64,000 bases of DNA from Leeia speluncae (GTDB lineage Bacteria > Pseudomonadota > Gammaproteobacteria > Burkholderiales > Leeiaceae). The number at the start of each line of letters is the position of its first letter. Within the stretch, counting starts at the first letter, position 1. The stretch spans positions 513,141-577,140 of the forward strand of contig NZ_JAJBZT010000002.1 of assembly GCF_020564625.1 (NCBI RefSeq). The letters are read 5' to 3'. The translations under genes and the position numbers were made by a program. The notes beneath the pieces are model-generated. The model ran no database searches, was not told where the DNA came from, and worked only from the letters and a program-made list of their open reading frames with translations. Positions 26,916 through 35,927 of this stretch are shown here, in pieces.

Positions 26916-27833
26916 ATGATAAGTGAACTCATGCTGGCGATTGTGCCAATTGCCTTGCTGATTATCTTGGGTAAGTGCTTAAAGCATTTTGGGGTGCTGG
27001 CCGATGCATTTTGGGCGCCAGCTGAAAAATTGGGGTATTACGTTTTACTACCCGCGCTGTTTATCCATGGTTTGGCAACGGCTAATTTATCTGCGTTACC
27101 CATTGCGAGCATGGCCTCTGTATTGATACTAAGCACCCTATTGGCTGCCGTGGTGCTGGTTGTTTTACGGCCTTGGATGCCGGTGGATGGCGCGGCATTT
27201 ACCTCTGTGTTTCAAGGCGGGGTTCGGTTTAATAATTATGTGGGGGTCTCTGCTGCGGTTGGGTTATTTGGAAGTAGTGGCATGGCGCTATCTGCTTTGG
27301 TGAATGCAGCCACCGTTCCAACGGTGAATATCTTGTGTGTATTGGTGTTTTCTCGGTTTAGCCAGCAGTTAACTTTTTCGGTTCGCGGGGTGTGTAAGCA
27401 ATTATTTACCAACCCGCTATTAGTTGCTTGTGTGATTGGCATTGTGTTGCAGGTCACCCATATTGGTTTGCCGTGGGTGTTGACGCCATTATTTAAAACC
27501 TTGGGTCAGGCCTCTTTGCCGCTTGGCTTGCTCTGTGTGGGCGCCGCGTTAGATTTTTCTGCGGCTAAACAGTGGGTAATGCCGGTGAGTATTGCTTCGC
27601 TGGTGAAGTTTGTGATGATGCCGCTGATGACACTTGGGCTAGGCAAGTACATGGGGCTAACTGGAGTGTCTTTGCAAACGGCGATTTTATTTCAGGCACT
27701 GCCAACGGCGTCTTCTGCTTACATTTTGGCGAGAAACTTAGGTGGCGATGCGCCATTAATGGCGGGGATTATTGCGGTGCAGACGTTACTGGCGGCAATT
27801 GCCTTGCCAATGGTGATGTGGCTTTTGTGGTGA
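26916..27833 (+). CDS. AEC family transporter
   Basis: A 305-residue membrane protein with about ten hydrophobic helices, of the auxin efflux carrier (AEC) family that moves organic acids such as malate or malonate. Seen: an N-terminal helix with IVPIALLIILGKCLKHFG, GGVRFNNYVGVSAAVG in the middle and LPTASSAYILARNLGGD near the C-terminus, a typical family signature. I chose ATG 26916 behind GGGGAATGGA over an upstream in-frame ATG. The divergent LysR gene is a likely regulator. Confidence 0.85.
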   Translation: MISELMLAIVPIALLIILGKCLKHFGVLADAFWAPAEKLGYYVLLPALFIHGLATANLSALPIASMASVLILSTLLAAVVLVVLRPWMPVDGAAFTSVFQGGVRFNNYVGVSAAVGLFGSSGMALSALVNAATVPTVNILCVLVFSRFSQQLTFSVRGVCKQLFTNPLLVACVIGIVLQVTHIGLPWVLTPLFKTLGQASLPLGLLCVGAALDFSAAKQWVMPVSIASLVKFVMMPLMTLGLGKYMGLTGVSLQTAILFQALPTASSAYILARNLGGDAPLMAGIIAVQTLLAAIALPMVMWLLW

Positions 27834-27879
27834 GGCAGGGGCAAAGCAGATGGGTAACCTGATTTGCCCGACGATTTGC

Positions 27880-28137
27880 TTAGCGTCTAACCGGTGGGCG
27901 CGCTGCGCTTCTTGCGCCTTCGATAAAGCGGAAAATAATACGACCTTTGTTTAGGTCATATGGAGAAAGTTCTAGGGTGACTTTATCACCAGCAATAATG
28001 CGGATATGGTTTTTACGCATTTTTCCGGCAGCATACGCAATGAGCGAGTGGCCATTTTCTAGGGTGACTAGGTAACGTGAGTCTGGCAATACTTCGGTGA
28101 CAGCACCTTGCATTTCCAGTAGTTCTTCTTTTGCCAT
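27880..28137 (-). CDS. infA: Translation initiation factor IF-1 (long form)
   Basis: IF-1 binds the ribosomal A site during initiation. The 85-residue S1/OB-fold protein ([59 protein letters not shown]) carries a 10-15 residue basic tail ([11 protein letters not shown]) compared with the usual 72. Betaproteobacteria often have such a second infA outside the ribosomal cluster. It lies beside cspA on the same strand, and its leader (28138-28262) contains three small hairpins. Confidence 0.92.
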   Translation of the reverse strand: MAKEELLEMQGAVTEVLPDSRYLVTLENGHSLIAYAAGKMRKNHIRIIAGDKVTLELSPYDLNKGRIIFRFIEGARSAARPPVRR

Positions 28138-28167
28138 GTTGATTCCCTTTCGGGGTAGGCGGGGATA

Positions 28168-28245
28168 ATCGCTAGTGGCGATATCTCCAACGTTCTATTG
28201 ATTGGTTGAATAGAAACGATATTGAGGCACTGCATGTAGGCAGTG
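28168..28245 (-). promoter_or_regulatory. Hairpin-rich leader of infA
   Basis: Three perfect stems lie in the leader: ATCGC/GCGAT (28168-28182), TTCTATT/AATAGAA (28193-28215) and CACTGC/GCAGTG (28228-28245). They lie on the infA side of the cspA terminator. Possible roles are temperature control or mRNA stability; this is inference from position. Confidence 0.4.
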
Positions 28246-28262
28246 TATGAGAGGCTGGTACT

Positions 28263-28290
28263 AAAAAGGGAAGCATTGGCTTCCCTTTTT
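28263..28290 (-). terminator. Rho-independent terminator after cspA
   Basis: AAAAAGGGAAGC pairs with GCTTCCCTTTTTT around an ATTG loop. On the minus strand it follows cspA and ends in a T run; the structure is nearly symmetric and could act in both directions. Confidence 0.88.
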
Positions 28291-28335
28291 TATTCCTTCA
28301 TCTACACAGGAGATAGAAGAAGGATGATCAACGAA

Positions 28336-28539
28336 TTATAGTACGTTGATGTTAGCAGCTTGAAGGCCTTTAGCGCCTTTAACTACTTCGTAAGTTACTT
28401 TCTGGCCTTCAGCTAAGGTTTTGAAACCTTTGCTCTGAATAGCAGAGAAGTGTGCAAATAGGTCTTCGCCACCGTCGTCTTGTTTGATGAAACCGAAACC
28501 TTTAGTTTCGTTGAACCATTTTACTGTACCGTTTGCCAT
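28336..28539 (-). CDS. cspA: Cold-shock protein CspA family
   Basis: A 67-residue single-stranded nucleic-acid chaperone with both RNA-binding motifs: [11 protein letters not shown] (RNP1) and DLFAHFSAI (RNP2). The start ATG 28539 has GGAG upstream and gives the standard length. About 200 nt of untranslated sequence lie upstream before the next gene, room for the long leader typical of cold-inducible csp genes. Its neighbour infA also belongs to the translation machinery. Confidence 0.95.
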   Translation of the reverse strand: MANGTVKWFNETKGFGFIKQDDGGEDLFAHFSAIQSKGFKTLAEGQKVTYEVVKGAKGLQAANINVL

Positions 28540-28760
28540 CGCTTGATGCTCCGAGACTGATATAAAAATAAGGGCAATGCCCAAGTGTAACGAGATCAAG
28601 TAGCCGAGGTAGACATAGGTACAACTGCCGCATCTGCGGATCGTGAGGCCAAACGCACAACAACAAGACTTAACATCGCTGGGGACTGACTGTACGCAGA
28701 CCGAGCCGGTAAAGCAAGTAATAATCAGTGTTTGTGCGGGGTGTCACACGAAAACAACAG

Positions 28761-29714
28761 TTAATTGCGCAAGAAGTTTAGATATTTTTCATTTCTAGCC
28801 TGTTTTAGGGGGGGGGCAGCACTGCTAAACCGGTCTTTTAAGAACGCTAGCATGACGATCAATTTGGCCTGATGTTGCCGGCCAGGTGGGTAAAGTGCGG
28901 TGAGTGGCATGGCTTCGTCCACCCGGAAAGGGGCTAAAACTTCAACCAATCTGCCATCGCTTAATGCAGATTGTAATAAAAAGGCCGATTGGCGAATGAT
29001 GCCGCCGCCAGCGAGCGCAAGGCTTAATAAAGATTCGGCACTATCTACGCTAATGTTGGCGCTGACATCTATCTGTTGCGTTTCCCCTTCAATGAAGAAC
29101 GGCCATTGGTCTGCACTTTCTATGTCTGCAACGGTAAGGCATTGATGGTGCGTTAGCTCTGTTGGGTGGGTTGGCTCGCCATATTGGGCTAAATAGGCGG
29201 GTGAAGCGCAGACTTTTCTGGGTAGGGTGGCAATCGGGCGGGCGACTAAGTGATCTGCATGCCCGATTGGGCCAAGACGTAGGCCAAGATCAAACCCGTC
29301 TGCGGCAATATCCACTAGATGATCGGTAATCGAAATAGCGAGTTGCACATCGGGATATTGCGCCATAAAGGCAGGTAACGCAGGGAGCAGTTGTTGGTTG
29401 CCAAAGGCTGTGCCAACGGTAATGCGCAATGTGCCACGGGGGATGTTTTGCCCGTGCCGCATATCGGCTTCAGCACCGGCAAGGTCATCAATAATCCGCT
29501 GGGCATGGGCGAGAAAGCGGTCGCCTTCTGCGGTGGTAACGACTTTGCGGGTGCTACGGGCAAATAGTTTGGTGCCTAGCCGTTTTTCTAGACGATCGAT
29601 CGTCTTTGATAAAGCAGATGCAGTAATGCCTAGCTGATCTGCCGCACGGATAAAGCTACCACTGGCGTGTAATTGCAAGACGGCGAGGAGTTCATTGGTT
29701 TGCGTGCTGACCAT
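28761..29714 (-). CDS. LysR-family transcriptional regulator
   Basis: A 317-residue LTTR with the N-terminal helix-turn-helix (GSFIRAADQLGITASALSKTIDRLEKRLG) and an effector domain of the CrgA/AaeR-like subgroup (LRITVGTAFGNQQLLPALPAF, GLRLGPIGHADHLVARPI). It is divergent from the DinB-OsmC pair 99 nt away, which may be its target. The C-terminal tail is basic. The effector is unknown. Confidence 0.9.
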   Translation of the reverse strand: MVSTQTNELLAVLQLHASGSFIRAADQLGITASALSKTIDRLEKRLGTKLFARSTRKVVTTAEGDRFLAHAQRIIDDLAGAEADMRHGQNIPRGTLRITVGTAFGNQQLLPALPAFMAQYPDVQLAISITDHLVDIAADGFDLGLRLGPIGHADHLVARPIATLPRKVCASPAYLAQYGEPTHPTELTHHQCLTVADIESADQWPFFIEGETQQIDVSANISVDSAESLLSLALAGGGIIRQSAFLLQSALSDGRLVEVLAPFRVDEAMPLTALYPPGRQHQAKLIVMLAFLKDRFSSAAPPLKQARNEKYLNFLRN

Positions 29715-29813
29715 ATTAATGACTTTAATTCATGAATAGATTTCATTTTAGCCTAATTATCTTCTTTGTGATTCTGAATACACTTGGGTTTTGGGTGGGA
29801 GAAGGGACTGTGT

Positions 29814-30296
29814 GTGTTAGTCAATCTATTTCAGTATCACCAATGGGCGAATAAAGCGCTAATTCGCACGTTAGAGGAAAATGAACCCCATTTATCGGTA
29901 GAAGATAGCAAGTTAGCTGCACGTTTGTTGCAGCATATTTGGGTGGTGGAAGAGATATTCTGGGGAAATTTACTGCAAATTCCGCATGGCTATACTGCGC
30001 TGAATTTGCCTGACACGCCTAGCATGAGTGTGATGGCGGAGCGGCTAGAAGAGAGTGTGCTTCGTTTGTTGGTTTATGTGGAAACGCTTGCGCCGGAGGT
30101 ATTGATGGAGCGTGTGCCGTTCCGGTTTGTCGATGGGACGCCTGGGGAGATGACGCGGCAGGGGATGCTGATGCATTTGATTATTCACGGGGCTTACCAC
30201 CGAGGGATGATTGGCCGTCTATTGGCTGGTGCTGGGCGATTACCACCCAAAGATGTGCTGACCTTGTTTCTTCATCCAAATAACACAACTCAGTAA
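29814..30296 (+). CDS. DinB-fold protein
   Basis: A 160-residue four-helix-bundle protein of the DinB/YfiT superfamily. Seen: FQYHQWANKALIRTL in helix 1, LLQHIWVVEEIFWG in helix 2 and HLIIHGAYHRGMIGRLL in helix 4, giving the three-histidine metal site typical of the fold. These proteins are often thiol-dependent metalloenzymes, but no substrate is visible. I chose GTG 29814 behind GAGAAGGG over an upstream TTG (29784). An OsmC-like gene follows at 9 nt, likely the same operon. Confidence 0.8.
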   Translation: MLVNLFQYHQWANKALIRTLEENEPHLSVEDSKLAARLLQHIWVVEEIFWGNLLQIPHGYTALNLPDTPSMSVMAERLEESVLRLLVYVETLAPEVLMERVPFRFVDGTPGEMTRQGMLMHLIIHGAYHRGMIGRLLAGAGRLPPKDVLTLFLHPNNTTQ

Positions 30297-30305
30297 GGGG
30301 AAATC

Positions 30306-30773
30306 ATGGCTTTATATACAGTGGATGTGCGGTGGGAGCGTGGTGAGGCGGACTTTTTAGGGAAAAAATATTCGCGTCGTCACTGGTGGAAGTTTGATGG
30401 GGGGATTGAAATCGCTGCCTCTTCTTCGCCCCATGTGGTGCCGTTGCCGATGTCTGACGAACACGCAGTCGACCCAGAAGAGGCGTTTGTGGCATCGCTC
30501 TCTAGTTGCCATATGCTGTGGTTTTTAGACTTTGCTTCGCGGGCAGGGTTTTGTGTCGATACTTACCACGATGCTGCGCTAGGAAGAATGGGAAAAAACG
30601 AAGAAGGTAAAGTCGCGATGACCAAAGTCACCCTACGCCCTACCACGACGTTTAGCGGCGATCAGCAACCAACTGTAGACGAACTGCATGCCTTACATCA
30701 CCAAGCGCATTCGGCGTGTTTTATTGCGAACTCGGTGAAAACAGAAGTGAGATGCGAACCGGTGCTGGGGTAG
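30306..30773 (+). CDS. OsmC-family peroxiredoxin-like protein
   Basis: A 155-residue OsmC/Ohr-fold protein, which reduces organic peroxides or acts on thiols through two cysteines. Seen: an N-terminal beta region with KYSRRHWWKFDG, DPEEAFVASLSSCHMLWFLDFA with the first active cysteine, and HSACFIANSVKTEVR with the second. The OsmC signature SCHM is intact. It follows the DinB-like gene at 9 nt. Confidence 0.9.
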   Translation: MALYTVDVRWERGEADFLGKKYSRRHWWKFDGGIEIAASSSPHVVPLPMSDEHAVDPEEAFVASLSSCHMLWFLDFASRAGFCVDTYHDAALGRMGKNEEGKVAMTKVTLRPTTTFSGDQQPTVDELHALHHQAHSACFIANSVKTEVRCEPVLG

Positions 30774-30848
30774 AAAATAGGTGGTGGTCCGTGAAATCAA
30801 CCTTGATGCTGCATCTTATATTCAGCACCAAGATTGATTGCATCAGCA

Positions 30849-31529
30849 CTATTCTGGCGTATCTACCAATAAGGATATCGCGATCGAACCTGCTTTGCGA
30901 ACGTGATACACCGCTGCTTCGGTGGCTTTCTGCGCGTCTCTTGCTTTGACTGCATCAAAGAGTGCCTGCATTTCTTGCATGGACTCTTTGGAGCGGTCTT
31001 TTGAACCTACGGTCATGCCACGTAATCGGTTAATCCGTGCATTGAGTTGTTGCACCATTTCCCAAGCAACCGTTTGATTCGCCCCTAAAAACAGTACCTC
31101 ATAAAAACTGGTCGTCTGTTTTAGAATCTGTTTAAAGTCATGCTGTTCAAACGCTTCATAGATATGCGCCAGTGCTTCTGATAATGCTTGCACCGCTTCT
31201 TCGGACGCTTGTTGGGCAAACGCAGCCGCTGCGTGTCCTTCTAATAAAGCGCGCAATTCATAAATCTGGCTGGCTTTGGCTTTATCTACTCTTGCGACGA
31301 TTGGTCCTTGCTGCGGTAATGACTCGACTAAGCCTTCTGTTTCCAGATGGCGTAAGACTTCCCTCACTACCGTTCGGCTAACGCCTAGCTCTTCGCATAG
31401 GGTACGTTCTACTAAGCGATCACCCGGATGAAAATAAGCACCTAAAATGGCGTCACGCATTTTTTCCAGTGTCAGCTCTCGCAGTGTTTTTGTATTCCGA
31501 TCTATCTTTAAAGACAATGTTTTCCCCAA
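30849..31529 (-). CDS. GntR/FCD transcriptional regulator
   Basis: A 226-residue regulator with an N-terminal winged helix (LGVSRTVVREVLRHLETEGLV) and a C-terminal FCD ligand domain of the FadR/VanR type (RALLEGHAAAAF, YEAFEQHDF). It is the last gene of the long minus-strand operon and probably controls it. The palindrome ATGGTATACCAT found twice in the promoter region and once before 43452 has the T-x-GT...AC-x-A shape of FCD operators, so I propose this protein as the binder. The inducer would be a pathway metabolite. Confidence 0.88.
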   Translation of the reverse strand: MGKTLSLKIDRNTKTLRELTLEKMRDAILGAYFHPGDRLVERTLCEELGVSRTVVREVLRHLETEGLVESLPQQGPIVARVDKAKASQIYELRALLEGHAAAAFAQQASEEAVQALSEALAHIYEAFEQHDFKQILKQTTSFYEVLFLGANQTVAWEMVQQLNARINRLRGMTVGSKDRSKESMQEMQALFDAVKARDAQKATEAAVYHVRKAGSIAISLLVDTPE

Positions 31530-31628
31530 TTCGTCTAAAGCCTAGCGGATGGCTGGCTGATGCACTTATGTAGATCGTGCACGGGTGTTTGTCGTTATCC
31601 TCTGCCAAGGCAAACACCCGCTGCATAA

Positions 31629-32720
31629 TCAAGCGCTAAAAATCTGACTCTTTTCTGCATGCCACTTTGCAAATACCTGATCCCCAATGGAAAACTCATG
31701 CGGGTTTGCAGAGATCATCGGTGTACGGACGGTAATTTCTTGGTTCCATGGCGTCACTGCTGCAAAGTATAAACTGTCACCAAGGAATGTTGTGTCTTTA
31801 ATTGTCACCGGTAAAGCAACTTGGTCTGCGCTAGCGCCCGCTTCTTTGGCGAGTGTTAAGCGATCTGGACGAATCATTAAACTAGCCTCCCCGCCAGTTT
31901 TTAGATCCATTACCGTCGATGCCGTACTGCCTCTCGAACCATCCGGGAAGCTAATTTCGGCTGAACCAGCCGCTACTTGGCTTACTTTTACCGGTAGGAA
32001 ATTCGAGTTACCAATAAACCCCGCGACAAACTTGGTTTCAGGACGCTCGTAAAGGTCTTCGCCTGTTCCACATTGCTCAATTCGTCCTTCATTAAAGACG
32101 GCAATACGGTCGGATAAGCGAAGGGCTTCTTCCTGATCGTGTGTCACATACAAAATAGTGACGCCGGTTTCTTGGTGAATACGACGTAATTCGAACTGCA
32201 GTTCTTCACGCAGTTTTTTATCTAGTGCGGATAGTGGCTCATCCATTAGCAACAGTGGTGGATCATAGGCCAGCGCACGGGCAATGGCGACACGTTGTTG
32301 CTGCCCCCCAGACAATTGTGAAGGCATGCGGTTTTGGTAGCCTTTTAGGTGCACCAGTTTCAGCATTTCATCTACTTTATTGGCAATCTCTGCTTCTGAT
32401 TTGCCACGAACCCGCAGCGGAAATGCCACGTTTTCACCCACGGTTAGGTGAGGGAATAAGGTGTAACGCTGGAAAACCATGCCAATATTACGGCGGTTGG
32501 GTTGTACTTTTAGTAGTGATTCGCCACCCAGTAAAACTTGCCCTTCGGTGGGGTCTTGGAAGCCCGCCACAATATAGAGCGTGGTACTTTTGCCAGAACC
32601 AGATGGGCCAAGGAAAGTCATGAACTCGCCTTTTTTCACTTCCAGCGAGACATGGTCAATCGCTACTACATTACCGTATTGCTTATTTAAGCCACGAATA
32701 CTTAGAAAGGTATTAGACAT
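31629..32720 (-). CDS. ABC transporter ATPase, spermidine/putrescine type
   Basis: The 363-residue ATPase energises the importer encoded just upstream. Seen: Walker A GPSGSGKST, Q-loop, signature LSGGQQQRVAIARAL, Walker B LLLMDEPLSALD and the switch histidine THDQ, then a C-terminal TOBE domain (LMIRPDRLTLAKEAG) as in PotA. It starts 2 nt after the permease stop. The substrate may be a polyamine-like or small zwitterionic compound given the enzymes in the operon. Confidence 0.92.
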   Translation of the reverse strand: MSNTFLSIRGLNKQYGNVVAIDHVSLEVKKGEFMTFLGPSGSGKSTTLYIVAGFQDPTEGQVLLGGESLLKVQPNRRNIGMVFQRYTLFPHLTVGENVAFPLRVRGKSEAEIANKVDEMLKLVHLKGYQNRMPSQLSGGQQQRVAIARALAYDPPLLLMDEPLSALDKKLREELQFELRRIHQETGVTILYVTHDQEEALRLSDRIAVFNEGRIEQCGTGEDLYERPETKFVAGFIGNSNFLPVKVSQVAAGSAEISFPDGSRGSTASTVMDLKTGGEASLMIRPDRLTLAKEAGASADQVALPVTIKDTTFLGDSLYFAAVTPWNQEITVRTPMISANPHEFSIGDQVFAKWHAEKSQIFSA

Positions 32721-32722
32721 GG

Positions 32723-33517
32723 TTACTTTCCTTTTCTGACCATTTTTGCCAGCAACATAAGAATGATCGTAAATCCAATCAACAAGGTCGATGCCGCTGC
32801 AATCACAGGGCTTAAATCTTGCCGCATTGCTCCCCAGATACGAACAGGTAGGGTTTGCATGCCAGGGGTTGCCATGAAAATCGATAACACCACTTCATCC
32901 CAAGAGATGAGGAAGGAGAAAATGGCGGCGGCAAAAATCCCTAACTTGATAGCGGGAATGGTGACCTTGAGTTTGACCTGCAAGGGGGTGGCACCACAAA
33001 TCATCGCGGCATCTTCTAACGCAAACTCAAACGTTTCTAATGAGTTAGAAATCGTGATGATGGAGAATGGTAGCGCGATGATTAAATGGCCAATCACATA
33101 TCCCAACATTGAACCGGTTAGGTTAAATTTGAGGAATAAGGCATAAAGCGCAACGGCTAATACCACCACGGGCAAGACCATCGGTGTTAAAAACAGTGCT
33201 TGCAGCAATTTTTTACCAGGAAACTTACCCTTATGTAGGGCAAGTGACGCCATTAACCCCAGTACAACCGATAGAACGGTCACAATCAGGGCAATTTTGG
33301 TACTGGTTAAAAATGCCTCCACCCAGCCGCTGTCGTGAAATAATTCATCGTACCAACGTAGGGTCCATCCAGGCGGAGGAAACTGTAACCATTGTGAGTC
33401 GCCAAACGAGAGTGCGGCAATGAACACAATGGGCAATAATAGAAATAGGCTAACTAGCACACAGATAACAACCAGTGGCCATTTCAATAATCCAAGTCGG
33501 TCATAATCTAATAACAT
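32723..33517 (-). CDS. ABC transporter permease, PotC-like
   Basis: A 264-residue inner-membrane permease with six predicted helices and the cytoplasmic EAA loop (EDAAMICGATPLQVKLKVTIPAIKLGI). It pairs with the 292-residue permease upstream. The family serves spermidine/putrescine and related substrates. It lies 11 nt downstream of its partner and 2 nt before the ATPase. Confidence 0.9.
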   Translation of the reverse strand: MLLDYDRLGLLKWPLVVICVLVSLFLLLPIVFIAALSFGDSQWLQFPPPGWTLRWYDELFHDSGWVEAFLTSTKIALIVTVLSVVLGLMASLALHKGKFPGKKLLQALFLTPMVLPVVVLAVALYALFLKFNLTGSMLGYVIGHLIIALPFSIITISNSLETFEFALEDAAMICGATPLQVKLKVTIPAIKLGIFAAAIFSFLISWDEVVLSIFMATPGMQTLPVRIWGAMRQDLSPVIAAASTLLIGFTIILMLLAKMVRKGK

Positions 33518-33528
33518 GCGGTGTCTCC

Positions 33529-34407
33529 TTAGTTATGACCATGCTTGTCGCGGCCAAAATAATGCAACTGGACCGCATACAAACCGAGAGTAATGACGAG
33601 TAGTACCATGGCTGCGGCACCGGCTAAGCCCCAATTCAGTAACGACTGAACTAATTGAGCAATTAACTCTGCCAGCATCATGTTAGATGTTCCGCCAAGG
33701 AGGGATGGCGTGACAAAGTAACCAAGTGACATCACAAAGACCATTAATCCACCAGACGCTAACCCCGGCAAGGCCAATGGCAGCAAGATTTTCCAGAAAG
33801 CTTGCCAGCGACTTGCCCCACAGACGGCGGCTGCCCGTAGAACAGATGGATCAATGCTTTTAAAGGTGGAATGTAAGGGCATAATCAGAAACGGTAGCAT
33901 GATGTAGGTCATGCCAATCGTTACGCCGATCAAGTTGTTTACCAACTGCAATGGCTCATCAATGATGCCAATCGACATCAAAATACGGTTAATAAAACCT
34001 GTCTGCTGCAACAGCACCATCCAAGCGTATGTTCTCGCGAGTAAGTTGGTCCACATCGAGAGGATCAAAATACCAAATACCAAGGCACTCCAGCGAGCAG
34101 GCATCATGCTCATCAACCAGGCAACTGGAAAACCAAACAAGATGGTTACAAGGGTAACGACGGTTGCCACTAAGAAAGTGTTGTAAAACACCTTGGCATA
34201 GGTCAGTGAACCAAAAAGTTCTTTGTAGTTTTCAAGCCCAAGCGATGGCTCTAGTACGCTACGTAACAACAAGCCTAATACCGGAATCACAAAAAACAAC
34301 CCGAGTAATAGCAAGATAGGGATCAAATAATGAAACCCTTTCCAGCGGGTTGATTTCGGCTTCGGTACCGGCGCCGTTGCTGATGCGAGCAATGAATCAG
34401 CAGACAT
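33529..34407 (-). CDS. ABC transporter permease, PotB-like
   Basis: A 292-residue permease with six predicted helices and an EAA-type loop (RAAAVCGASRWQAFWKILLPLALPGLA). The N-terminus has a proline-rich cytoplasmic stretch before helix 1. Together with PotC-like and the ATPase it forms the importer; its binding protein is the next upstream gene, separated by a 12-bp hairpin. Confidence 0.9.
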   Translation of the reverse strand: MSADSLLASATAPVPKPKSTRWKGFHYLIPILLLLGLFFVIPVLGLLLRSVLEPSLGLENYKELFGSLTYAKVFYNTFLVATVVTLVTILFGFPVAWLMSMMPARWSALVFGILILSMWTNLLARTYAWMVLLQQTGFINRILMSIGIIDEPLQLVNNLIGVTIGMTYIMLPFLIMPLHSTFKSIDPSVLRAAAVCGASRWQAFWKILLPLALPGLASGGLMVFVMSLGYFVTPSLLGGTSNMMLAELIAQLVQSLLNWGLAGAAAMVLLVITLGLYAVQLHYFGRDKHGHN

Positions 34408-34436
34408 GGTTGATCCTCAATTCGATGACGTTCTCT

Positions 34437-34464
34437 CTAGCAGTGTGGTTGTCCACACTGCTAG
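34437..34464 (-). repeat. Intercistronic hairpin between binding protein and permease genes
   Basis: CTAGCAGTGTGG pairs perfectly over 12 bp with CCACACTGCTAG around a TTGT loop. On the minus strand no T run follows. Hairpins at this place in ABC operons often protect the upstream binding-protein message, raising its level over the permeases. Confidence 0.7.
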
Positions 34465-34505
34465 CCGTTCTTTTATATAAATGGAGATAGCTAACTAAAC
34501 GAGGC

Positions 34506-35528
34506 TTACTGGGCCTGCCATGCGTACCAGCGTTTTGCAATGATGTCGCGGTTTTCTGACCAGTAGTTCATGTTCATATTTATCTGAGACTTGGTGTACT
34601 GGTCTGGCATTAGCTTCATCATGTCAGCAGGCAACTTGGCTTTTGCCGCTGGATTGACGGGTGCGTAGGCGGTTTCGGTGGCGAATTTTGCTTGTGCATC
34701 TGCGCCTGTTGCATAAGCCAAGAATTTCATCGCAGCTGCTTTATTCTTGGTTCCCTTTGGTACCACCAGCATGTCTGCACCGGTCAGGTTTTTATCCCAA
34801 GATACACCTACGCTAGTGCCAGATTTTTGCAATGCGTGGATACGGCCATTCCAGAACATACCAATTGGCGCTTCGCCAGAAGCTAACAATTGCTGAGACT
34901 GTGCACCACCCGACCACCACACGATTTGGCTCTTGATGGTATCTAGCTTTTTAAAGGCACGATCTAAATCAAGCGGGTAAAGTTTGTTTGCTGGTACGCC
35001 ATCTGCTAGCAACGCAATTTCCAATACGCCAGGCGCAGACCATTTGTAGAAAGTACGTTTACCGGGGTATTTTTTCAGATCAAATAAATCTGCCCAAGTA
35101 GTCGGTTGTGTGCCTTTGAAGTTGGCTTTGTTGTAACCCAATACAAAAGAGTAGTAGAAGCTACCCACGGCGTGAGAGGTCAAGAAGCGCTTATCAATGC
35201 TGTTTTTATTGATGACTTTAAAATCTAACGGTTCTAGCAAGCCATCTTTTGCAGCTTTGAACGCGAAGTCATACTCTACATCTACCACGTCCCAAGCGAC
35301 ATTGCCGCTATCGACCATGGCTTTGAATTTGCCGTAATCGGTCGGGCCATCCATTTGCACGCTAACGCCGCTAGCCGCTGCAAATGGTTCTGCCCAAGCT
35401 TTCTTTTGTGCGTCCTGTGTGGTACCGCCCCAACTGGTGAAGACCATACTATCGGCCGTTGCCATGTGACCAGTAAATGCCACAAGAATAGCGGCTGAGA
35501 TGTTCATTACCTTTTGGTTTTGTTTCAT
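34506..35528 (-). CDS. Periplasmic solute-binding protein, PotD/family 1
   Basis: A 340-residue periplasmic protein with a signal peptide (cleavage after about HMATA) and the type II binding fold of PotD-like proteins: MVFTSWGGTTQDAQKKAWAEPF at the N-terminus, WDVVDVEYDF, and WWSGGAQSQQLLASGE. It delivers the substrate to the PotB/PotC-like permeases. ATG 35528 has AGGA upstream; an in-frame ATG further up is too long. A second PotD-like protein (49482) lacks its own permease. Confidence 0.9.
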   Translation of the reverse strand: MKQNQKVMNISAAILVAFTGHMATADSMVFTSWGGTTQDAQKKAWAEPFAAASGVSVQMDGPTDYGKFKAMVDSGNVAWDVVDVEYDFAFKAAKDGLLEPLDFKVINKNSIDKRFLTSHAVGSFYYSFVLGYNKANFKGTQPTTWADLFDLKKYPGKRTFYKWSAPGVLEIALLADGVPANKLYPLDLDRAFKKLDTIKSQIVWWSGGAQSQQLLASGEAPIGMFWNGRIHALQKSGTSVGVSWDKNLTGADMLVVPKGTKNKAAAMKFLAYATGADAQAKFATETAYAPVNPAAKAKLPADMMKLMPDQYTKSQINMNMNYWSENRDIIAKRWYAWQAQ

Positions 35529-35602
35529 GGTGTCTGTCCTCTTTAGATAGCAGCACTTTGGCCGCTGTTTTATTACTACCAATTTACAACCAGGGAATTA
35601 CT

Positions 35603-35917
35603 TCATGACAAAGGTGAAAATGCAGTGGGTTTCATGATCTTGGATTCCATTTCCTCCAAGAGCGCCTGAATTTTCGGAGCAAAGGCAATCCATGCCGGGT
35701 CTGCCGCTAACGCATTTCTGCGACGCTCACGATCATCCAAACTTTCATACGCCCAAATATGAACAATCTGGTTTAACGGACCAATTTCAGAATAAAAATA
35801 GCCCACCAAATTACCCAAATACTGTTTTTGTAGGCGAATACCTTCTTCGCCTACTAACTGTAGGTACTGCGGCAATGTGCCGGTTTTTAAGCGATAAGTA
35901 CGCATTTCATAAAACAT
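35603..35917 (-). CDS. NIPSNAP family protein
   Basis: A 104-residue protein with the dimeric alpha-beta ferredoxin-like fold of NIPSNAP proteins: MFYEMRTYRLKTGTLPQYLQL, GYFYSEIGPLNQIVHIWAYESLDDRERRR and DPAWIAFAPKIQALL. Its biochemical role is unknown. In bacteria such genes often lie in catabolic clusters, as here between the aldehyde dehydrogenase and the ABC transporter. Confidence 0.88.
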   Translation of the reverse strand: MFYEMRTYRLKTGTLPQYLQLVGEEGIRLQKQYLGNLVGYFYSEIGPLNQIVHIWAYESLDDRERRRNALAADPAWIAFAPKIQALLEEMESKIMKPTAFSPLS

Positions 35918-35927
35918 GAATGACTCC

